DNA of 64,000 nucleotides. Origin: Yoonia sp. GTDB lineage: Bacteria; Pseudomonadota; Alphaproteobacteria; Rhodobacterales; Rhodobacteraceae. The notes under the pieces were generated by a model, which was not told where the DNA came from, did no database searches, and saw only the letters and a program-made list of their open reading frames with translations. Both the position numbers and the translations under genes were made by a program. Shown here piece by piece: positions 57,958 through 64,000 of the stretch. Position 1 is the stretch's first letter. Each line of letters begins with the position of its first letter. The DNA is taken from NCBI RefSeq assembly GCF_014859355.1, contig NZ_JACUUJ010000013.1, forward strand, positions 1 through 64,000, given 5' to 3'.

Positions 57958-59352
57958 CTACATGTGGATCACGCGATCATAAGCATCGAGCACGCTTTCG
58001 TGCATCATTTCCGACAAGGTCGGGTGTGGGAACACGGCGTGCATCAGGTCTTCTTCGGTGGTTTCCAACTGCCGCCCGATCACATAGCCTTGGATCAGTT
58101 CGGTCACTTCCGCGCCGACCATATGCGCGCCCAGCAATTCGCCTGTCTTGGCGTCAAAAACGGTTTTCACCATGCCTTCGGGTTCGCCCAAGGCAACCGC
58201 CTTGCCGTTGCCGATAAAGGGGAACTTGCCGACCTTGACGTCATAGCCCAATTCCTTGGCCTTCGCTTCGGTATAGCCGACAGATGCCACCTGCGGGTGA
58301 CAATAGGTGCAGCCTGCGATGCTTTCGGGTTTGACAGGATGGGCGTGTTTGCCTGCAATCAACTCCGCGACCATGACGCCTTCGTGGCTGGCCTTGTGGG
58401 CCAACCATGGGGCGCCCGCGATGTCGCCGATGGCATAGATCCCCGCGACCCCGGTGCGGCAATATTCATCGGTCACCACATGGGTGCGATCTATCTTGAC
58501 GCCCAGCGCCTCCAGCCCCAGGCCTTCGACGTTACCGACGATGCCCACGGCGCTGATCACCGTGTCAAAGTCTTGCGTGATAACCTTACCCCCGGTTTCG
58601 ATATGGGCGGTCACCTTGTCCTTGGCGCGGTCCAACTGCTTGACCGTGGATTTTTCCAGTATCGTCATGCCTTGCTTGATAAATTGCTTTTTGGCAAAGG
58701 CGGAAATATCGGCGTCTTCCACCGGCAACACGCGGTCCATCACCTCGACCACGGTGGTTTCAGCCCCCAGCGTGTTATAGAAACTGGCAAATTCAATGCC
58801 GATGGCACCCGACCCGATGACCAACAGTTTTTTCGGCTGATGCGGCGGCACCAGCGCGTGGCGATAGGCCCAAACGCGGTCGCCGTCCGCCTCTAGCCCC
58901 GGCAGGTTGCGCGCGCGGGCGCCCGTGGCCAGCACGATATTCTTGGCGGTCAGGTCTTCTGTCCCGGCGTCGGTCTTGACGCTGACCTTGCCTTTGGCGG
59001 TGATCGTCGCCTCGCCCATGATCACCGTCACCTTGTTCTTTTTCAGCAGGTGTTTCACCCCGCCTTCCATCTGTTTGGCAACGCCACGTGACCGTTTCAC
59101 AACCGCGTCCAGATCATAACCGATCCCTTCGGCGGACAGCCCGAATTCCTTGGCGCGGTGCATCAGGTGAAACACTTCGGACGACCGCAGCAGTGCCTTG
59201 GTCGGGATGCAACCCCAGTTCAAGCAAATGCCACCCAGATTTTCGCGTTCAATCACGGCCACATTCAACCCCAGTTGCGCGCCTCTGATCGCAGCGACAT
59301 AGCCCCCCGGTCCCGCGCCAATTACGATCACGTCAAAATTTTTCGCGGCCAT
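57958..59352 (-). CDS. lpdA: Dihydrolipoyl dehydrogenase
   Basis: E3 flavoprotein (464 residues) that reoxidises lipoamide for the 2-oxo acid dehydrogenase complexes. FAD-binding IGAGPGGYVAAIRGAQLG, the redox pair Cys43/Cys48 in GGICLNWGCIPTK, the NAD-binding GSGAIGIEFASFYNTLGAE, and the C-terminal His-Glu in HPTLSEMMHES are all there. No E1/E2 genes adjoin, so its complex cannot be told. A near-palindrome TAGTTGAACGTTAAACTA lies 25 bases before the start. Confidence 0.96.
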   Translation of the reverse strand: MAAKNFDVIVIGAGPGGYVAAIRGAQLGLNVAVIERENLGGICLNWGCIPTKALLRSSEVFHLMHRAKEFGLSAEGIGYDLDAVVKRSRGVAKQMEGGVKHLLKKNKVTVIMGEATITAKGKVSVKTDAGTEDLTAKNIVLATGARARNLPGLEADGDRVWAYRHALVPPHQPKKLLVIGSGAIGIEFASFYNTLGAETTVVEVMDRVLPVEDADISAFAKKQFIKQGMTILEKSTVKQLDRAKDKVTAHIETGGKVITQDFDTVISAVGIVGNVEGLGLEALGVKIDRTHVVTDEYCRTGVAGIYAIGDIAGAPWLAHKASHEGVMVAELIAGKHAHPVKPESIAGCTYCHPQVASVGYTEAKAKELGYDVKVGKFPFIGNGKAVALGEPEGMVKTVFDAKTGELLGAHMVGAEVTELIQGYVIGRQLETTEEDLMHAVFPHPTLSEMMHESVLDAYDRVIHM

Positions 59353-59376
59353 GCTGCGCCCTCCAAGATAACAATT

Positions 59377-59394
59377 TAGTTGAACGTTAAACTA
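59377..59394. promoter_or_regulatory. Palindrome upstream of lpdA
   Basis: TAGTTGAACGTTAAACTA is palindromic at 16 of 18 positions, with core AACGTT, in the 103-base gap between DUF924 gene and lpdA. It looks like an operator; the regulator is unknown. Confidence 0.4.
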
Positions 59395-59455
59395 CTTTCC
59401 AAACAAGCTCTAGTGGCCTTTGGGCATAACAGCCATCGCGTTTGTGCAGGGCCTG

Positions 59456-60037
59456 TTAGCGGGCACCCGCCGTCTGCGCACGCAGTGCAGTGGCGTATCC
59501 GCCCGCGTCCAGAAACACCTGTTCGGCTGCGGTTGTCTTACGGGCAAGTGCCGCATTGCGATAGGGAAATCGCCCGAATTGACGGATGATGGACCGATGC
59601 GCACAGGCGTGACTTTCGTTTGACTTGCCGGTTCCAGGCATCCGCGTGTGGATCAGCCGCACGGCCCGGTCCTGATCAATCAGGTTTTCCGCGTGCATCA
59701 ATGGCAGATAGAAAAACTGCCGCGCAGGTTCATCAATTTTCATGTCCCAGTGCCGTTCGATCGCCATTTTTGCAGCGGCCAGTGCCAGCTTGTCTGTCGC
59801 AAACGCCTTGCCACTATCGCGAAACATATTGCGCGGGAACTGGTCGGTCAGGATGATATAGGCCAATGTTCCCGAAGGATATGTCAACCACAAGCCCAGC
59901 GCACCTTCGGTTGCCTCTTGCCAGGTGGGCAGGAATTTTTCACGGATTTTTGCATCAAACACCGGATCGGATTTATACCAATCCTCTGGCGCGCATTCAT
60001 CAAGCCAAAATGCCAAAACATCTTGCGGGGCTAGCAC
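59456..60037 (-). CDS. DUF924 family protein
   Basis: 193 residues of the DUF924 family, an all-helical TPR-like fold with no known activity. Hallmarks are VLAFWLDECAPEDWYKSD, LAYIILTDQFPRNMFRDS and FFYLPLMHAENLIDQDRAV, then AHRSIIRQFGRFPYRNAAL. Soluble, no signal peptide. It lies upstream of lpdA on the same strand with 103 bases between, and 69 bases after the MFS gene. Confidence 0.9.
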   Translation of the reverse strand: MLAPQDVLAFWLDECAPEDWYKSDPVFDAKIREKFLPTWQEATEGALGLWLTYPSGTLAYIILTDQFPRNMFRDSGKAFATDKLALAAAKMAIERHWDMKIDEPARQFFYLPLMHAENLIDQDRAVRLIHTRMPGTGKSNESHACAHRSIIRQFGRFPYRNAALARKTTAAEQVFLDAGGYATALRAQTAGAR

Positions 60038-60106
60038 AACACCACTCCTCCAGATCGCTATCTTACGTGGTCAAGAGAAACAGACAAACCTTGCCCTGAC
60101 AAGTGG

Positions 60107-61372
60107 TTACTGACCGTGCGTTTGCGATTCACTTGCGTCGGCTTCGATATAGACTTCTTGCGCCACTTCAACGGCAACGGGTGTGGATGCTGCGGAAACG
60201 GCAGTATATGGCACTGTTTCACCTTCAAAGTCGGCACGGCTGCGCTGCGTTGCGCGATAAAGGCCGTAAACGCCGATAGCAAACATCAGGATTGCCGTGA
60301 ACAGCCAGAACCCGTTTACGCCGATGCTATCCATCATCCAGCCCACAATCAGTGGCCCCATGATAGCCCCCAACCCATTGATAAACAAAAGCCCGCCCGA
60401 TGCCGCCGCCATATCCTCTTTCTCGAGGTAGTCATTGGCATAGGCAATCAGAAGCGCATAAAGCGGGTTCGACGTGCCGCCCACAATCGCCCCGCTGATC
60501 ACGATCAGCACGTAATTGCCGGGCACGAAAAAGGCGATCAGTGACCCAGCGCCACCGATCAGCGCGATCCAGATGATCAATGCCCGCCGGTCCATCCTGT
60601 CTGACAGCCATCCGATCGGATATTGCAGAAACAAGGCAGAGACATAAATCGCCGAAATGAACAATGAAATCTGGCCAACGCTCAGCCCGACCCTGTTGCC
60701 ATAAACCGCCGACATGCCAAATTGCGCCGAAAAGACCCCCCCCAGCATGAACATGCCCACGCAGGCCAGTGGCGAGGCCGCGATGACCTGCCGGATGGTC
60801 ATGGGTTTGGTCGTCGCAAAGGCCGGTGTCGGTTTAACCGACAACAAGATCGGCGCAAAGGCCAGCGACACCAACACCGACGGAATGATGAACAACACAT
60901 AGCCAGACACATCGCCCCGGCTGACGATGAATTGCGCAAAAACAATCCCCGCCATCTGCACGATCATGTAAAGCGACAGCGCCTTGCCACGGGTTTCATT
61001 GGTAGCGGAATCGTTCAACCAGCTTTCTGCCGTGATATAGACCCCGCAAAAACAAAACCCGATGATCACGCGCCCGATGATCCACGCCCAAGGTTCAACC
61101 AGCGTCGGATACATGATCAGAACAGCCGAAATCAGCGACCCCATGGCGGCAAAGACCCGCACATGCCCGACACGGCGGATCAGGCGTGGCGTGAACCGCG
61201 AACTGAACAAGAACCCCAGAAAATAGGCGGACATGACCAGCGACAGGGCAAAGGTGCTGAACCCTTCCTGATCACCGCGCAAACCCAGCAACGTGCCTTG
61301 CAGGCCGTTTCCCACCATGAACAGGAACAACCCCAAAAAAAGGGCCCAAGACCCGCTCAATACCTGAAACAT
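60107..61372 (-). CDS. MFS transporter, YcaD-like
   Basis: 421 residues with 12 predicted helices. The first half carries LRGDQEGFSTFALSLVMSAYFLG-like spacing (seen in pieces LLGLRGDQEGFS and VMSAYFLGFLFSS) and RLIRRVGHVRVFAAMGSL, and YITAESWLNDSATNETRGKAL sits between helices 4 and 5, as in the YcaD/COG0477 drug-proton type. The C-terminal tail is acidic and unstructured. The substrate is unknown. The frame is open to 61411; ATG 61372 has GAAGGA upstream. queA lies 112 bases upstream on the same strand. Confidence 0.88.
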   Translation of the reverse strand: MFQVLSGSWALFLGLFLFMVGNGLQGTLLGLRGDQEGFSTFALSLVMSAYFLGFLFSSRFTPRLIRRVGHVRVFAAMGSLISAVLIMYPTLVEPWAWIIGRVIIGFCFCGVYITAESWLNDSATNETRGKALSLYMIVQMAGIVFAQFIVSRGDVSGYVLFIIPSVLVSLAFAPILLSVKPTPAFATTKPMTIRQVIAASPLACVGMFMLGGVFSAQFGMSAVYGNRVGLSVGQISLFISAIYVSALFLQYPIGWLSDRMDRRALIIWIALIGGAGSLIAFFVPGNYVLIVISGAIVGGTSNPLYALLIAYANDYLEKEDMAAASGGLLFINGLGAIMGPLIVGWMMDSIGVNGFWLFTAILMFAIGVYGLYRATQRSRADFEGETVPYTAVSAASTPVAVEVAQEVYIEADASESQTHGQ

Positions 61373-61484
61373 GTCGCGTCCTTCTTGTTCGCGTCGTTGA
61401 CCGGCTATCACACGATTCCGTAAAAATCACGCTAGGCCGATGCGACAGTGTCGCGCTTGTTTGCGCCATTTTGCGCTGACCGGT

Positions 61485-62543
61485 TCAGGCATTAACCTGC
61501 GGCAGTAACAATGACGCGTCACCATAACTGAAAAACCGATATTCTTTTGTAATGGCATGGGCATAGATCGCCCGTATCTGGTCCACTCCCATCAGGGCCG
61601 AAACCAGCATCATCAGCGTCGACTTTGGCAGATGGAAATTGGTCATCAATCCGTCGGTCATCTGGAATGTAAACCCCGGCGTGATGAAAATATCCGTGGG
61701 GCCGGTCCAGGGTTCAACCCTGCCCGACCGTGCGGCACTTTCAATCAGGCGTAGCGCGGTGGTGCCCACGGGGATGATCCGCCCGCCTGCGGTCTTTGTC
61801 GCGTTGATCTCGTCGGCGGCTGTTTGTGTCACCTCGCCCCATTCGGCATGCATCTTGTGGTCGCGCACGTCGTCCACCTTGACCGGCAGGAATGTCCCTG
61901 CACCGACATGCAAGGTGACATGGGTAAAGCTGACACCCCGTGCAGCCAAAGCTGCCAGAAGCGCCGCGTCGAAATGCAACGATGCCGTCGGCGCGGCGAC
62001 GGCACCGGCGTGACGCGCCCAATAGGTCTGATAATCCTGCATGTCCGCGGCGTCGGCAGGGCGTTTGGCCGCGATATAGGGCGGCAGGGGCATCGCCCCC
62101 ACATCCGCCAGTGCCGCATCGAAATCGTCACCCGTCAGATTGAAACGTAAATGTCCCTGCCCGTCAGCACGGCCTGTCACGGTCGCTGACAGCGCATCGG
62201 AAAACACGATCACTTCGCCATCGCGGGCCTTTTTCAACGGCTTGAGCAAGGCCACCCAATCCCCATCTGCACGCGGCTCCAACAGCGTCACTTCGATATG
62301 GGCGGCTGTATCACCGGCGTCGCCATGCCTATGGCGCAGGCCGGACAGGCGCGCGGGGATGACTTTGGTATCGTTCAGCACCAACCTGTCGCCCGGGCGC
62401 AGAATGTCAGGCAGATCGGTGACGATCCGATCATGGATCGCATCACCATTCGCCAGCAAAAGCCGCGCCGATGATCGCGGCCGCGCCGGACGCACCGCAA
62501 TCAGCCGCTCGGGCAGGTCAAAATCAAAATCGGACAGTTTCAT
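61485..62543 (-). CDS. queA: S-adenosylmethionine:tRNA ribosyltransferase-isomerase
   Basis: Adds the epoxycyclopentane ring to preQ1 in tRNA to make epoxyqueuosine (352 residues). Typical segments are [74 protein letters not shown] and [17 protein letters not shown]. Length is normal. Its start overlaps the preceding AsmA-like gene by 4 bases (ATGA). tgt, often next to queA, is not visible in the window. Confidence 0.96.
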   Translation of the reverse strand: MKLSDFDFDLPERLIAVRPARPRSSARLLLANGDAIHDRIVTDLPDILRPGDRLVLNDTKVIPARLSGLRHRHGDAGDTAAHIEVTLLEPRADGDWVALLKPLKKARDGEVIVFSDALSATVTGRADGQGHLRFNLTGDDFDAALADVGAMPLPPYIAAKRPADAADMQDYQTYWARHAGAVAAPTASLHFDAALLAALAARGVSFTHVTLHVGAGTFLPVKVDDVRDHKMHAEWGEVTQTAADEINATKTAGGRIIPVGTTALRLIESAARSGRVEPWTGPTDIFITPGFTFQMTDGLMTNFHLPKSTLMMLVSALMGVDQIRAIYAHAITKEYRFFSYGDASLLLPQVNA

Positions 62544-64000
62544 TCGGACAGCACCGGCGCGGGTCTGCGGAAAATTTCGCGAAACATGCCAGGCGTCAGT
62601 GCTGAAAGCGGGTTCACGGCGATACGCGGCGCATCAGCTGTGCCGGTAATGTTGAAATTGAACCCGATCAACCCTTCGCCCCGACGGGTCAGAAAGGCAC
62701 CGACACTATTCAAAAGGTAAAACGGTGACACAACGCCCTGCATATCAATTCCTTTGTCTGACAGCGTGTAGATGCCATCGACCGAAATGCCAAGGCCGGG
62801 GCCAACCGCGCTGGCATCGGTCACGATCACTTGTTCCGGGGTCAGCCGGAACCTTGCGTCCACCGCGTCAAAGGCAAGCCCCTGCCCGTCCAGTTGCGCA
62901 AGCAGCCCCACGACGCTGATCGCATCCAGCAGCGCCGCAATCGTTGGCGCATCGCGCACCCGCAAGCCGCGCATCGCCAAGGTGCCATCAAAAACACCAG
63001 CGCCCGCCGTTGGCAGCAATGTCAGGTCGAGCGTGCCGCCAACCGCATTGCGCATCAAACCTGCGGCGCGCACCACGCCACCGGCATCGTCACTGCGCAG
63101 CCTGATGGCCGTGCTGCCATCACGCGGAGCAACCGCACCTTCGATTGCGGCAGCGCCATTGACCAGTGCCCCGAACGGCCCGACCAGCCCAGACACGGTG
63201 GTGAAATCACCGCGAAATCCTGTCAGCGCGATCCCATCAGTCACTTGCAGGCGGTCAAGCCTGACGCGCAGCGGGCCACCGCCCCTGCCACCCGCGCCAA
63301 ATTGCGCATTGCGCAGATCCAGCAGGCCACCGCCAATCTCGATCGCGACGGGCGCGCGCGGCCCTTGCCCGCGCAAGGTGATCGGCGCATCCAGCCAATC
63401 GCCCACGCGCACCCGGTCAAAGCGGGCCGCCTCCAACCTGCCCGCAGGCGTCAGGCTGACAGCCCCCTGCGCGCGCAGCCCACCGCCGCCGATATCCAGC
63501 CGCGTGATCGCAGGCACCTGACCAAGCGTGCCGGCTATATCCAGCGTGCCACGGGTTTGCGCGGATTTCGTCCAGCCAAGGGCGGGCAAGGTGATCCGCA
63601 GACCAACCATATCGGACCGCACGGAAAACGCCGGAGGGGCGCCCCCCCTTTGCAAGTCGATCTGAAGCGAACCCGCGGCACTGCCACTGACAGTATCGGG
63701 CGGCAAGGCGATGCCGAATTCGTCGAGGAACGGCTGCGACAAAGCAACCGTCGCCGTAACCTGACTACGGCCAGCAAATTCCGGGCCGAACTGCTGCGCC
63801 CAGCGACCAGTCAGCGGCACATCCCCCACCCGCACTGGCCCTTCGATCTGCAATCCGGTGTTGTCGGCGTGCAGGGTCAAGCGCGGTGCCACCATCTGCC
63901 GACCGGGGATGAGCGTGGCGCTACGCACAGATGTCAAGGCGGCGGACACATCAAAATTCAGCTCATCCGGCGTCATGCCTGGCTTGAGCGGGAACTGCAT
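62540..64000 (-). CDS. AsmA-like / DUF3971 envelope protein, 5'-truncated by the window edge
   Basis: The C-terminal 486 residues of a larger protein continuing past base 64000. Composition is Gly/Ala-rich beta strands typical of AsmA-like bridges that move lipid between membranes. The ending [40 protein letters not shown] and [20 protein letters not shown] is the AsmA-like C-terminal domain (DUF3971 relatives). ATG at 63998-64000 is in frame but is unlikely to be the true start. It overlaps queA by 4 bases. Confidence 0.8.
   Translation of the reverse strand: MQFPLKPGMTPDELNFDVSAALTSVRSATLIPGRQMVAPRLTLHADNTGLQIEGPVRVGDVPLTGRWAQQFGPEFAGRSQVTATVALSQPFLDEFGIALPPDTVSGSAAGSLQIDLQRGGAPPAFSVRSDMVGLRITLPALGWTKSAQTRGTLDIAGTLGQVPAITRLDIGGGGLRAQGAVSLTPAGRLEAARFDRVRVGDWLDAPITLRGQGPRAPVAIEIGGGLLDLRNAQFGAGGRGGGPLRVRLDRLQVTDGIALTGFRGDFTTVSGLVGPFGALVNGAAAIEGAVAPRDGSTAIRLRSDDAGGVVRAAGLMRNAVGGTLDLTLLPTAGAGVFDGTLAMRGLRVRDAPTIAALLDAISVVGLLAQLDGQGLAFDAVDARFRLTPEQVIVTDASAVGPGLGISVDGIYTLSDKGIDMQGVVSPFYLLNSVGAFLTRRGEGLIGFNFNITGTADAPRIAVNPLSALTPGMFREIFRRPAPVLSE

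Overview
The window is a gene-dense piece of a high-GC alphaproteobacterial chromosome, most likely from a marine Rhodobacteraceae (Roseobacter-group) bacterium. This rests on protein content and layout: a double cold-shock-domain protein, a class II (B12) ribonucleotide reductase, a trpDC-moaC-moeA-lexA-comEC-gltX run, a fused indolepyruvate oxidoreductase, a lysis cassette of the gene-transfer-agent (GTA) type, and a LexA box of the alphaproteobacterial GTTC-N7-GTTC form. The genus cannot be set from this sequence. Almost everything is housekeeping. I see no insertion sequence, CRISPR array, rRNA or integrated prophage.

Layout. 0-7.5 kb: 3' end of eno, a DUF985 cupin, nrdJ (minus strand), a 600-base control region, tRNA-Pro(UGG), a DUF192 protein, a double cold-shock protein and pdxH. 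7.6-12.2 kb: fabI, gpt, an aminotransferase and a PpiD-like folding factor. 12.2-13.5 kb: a polysaccharide-deacetylase-family gene broken by a 1-base frameshift in a run of ten C. 13.8-17.9 kb: trpD, ung, trpC, moaC and moeA, joined by 1-4 base overlaps. 18-23.7 kb: lexA with its SOS box, comEC, gltX, gltA. 23.7-30 kb (minus strand): a PaaG-like hydratase, ccmH-ccmF, a three-gene lysis cassette, ccmE, argC. 30-37.3 kb: murI, an acyltransferase, indolepyruvate oxidoreductase, an LsrB-like LysR regulator and a Hint-domain protein. 37.3-41.8 kb: an orphan terminator (possible sRNA), purL, bolA, a small membrane protein, grxD, and zapA with a coiled-coil partner. 42-47.8 kb: tkt, a DUF808 membrane protein and two tandem GAPDH genes with matching operators. 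47.9-50 kb: a DUF1127 mini-protein, coaD, a CBS-domain protein and a LysR regulator. 50.1-54.8 kb: a valine-degradation operon. 54.9-64 kb (minus strand): uvrA, lpdA, a DUF924 protein, an MFS transporter, queA and the start of an AsmA-like gene cut by the window edge.

How the genes fit together. Cytochrome c maturation (ccmE, F, H), central carbon metabolism (eno, gltA, tkt, two GAPDHs, lpdA), amino-acid synthesis and breakdown (trp, arg, the Val operon) and DNA repair (ung, lexA, uvrA) form the backbone. The points most worth following are: the lysis cassette inside the ccm cluster, with a calcium-loop-like segment in its endolysin; the C10 frameshift; the two GAPDHs, which differ at the residues that select NAD or NADP and share GTTANCGNTAAC operators; the orphan terminator downstream of an LsrB-like regulator; and several perfect inverted repeats in promoter regions.
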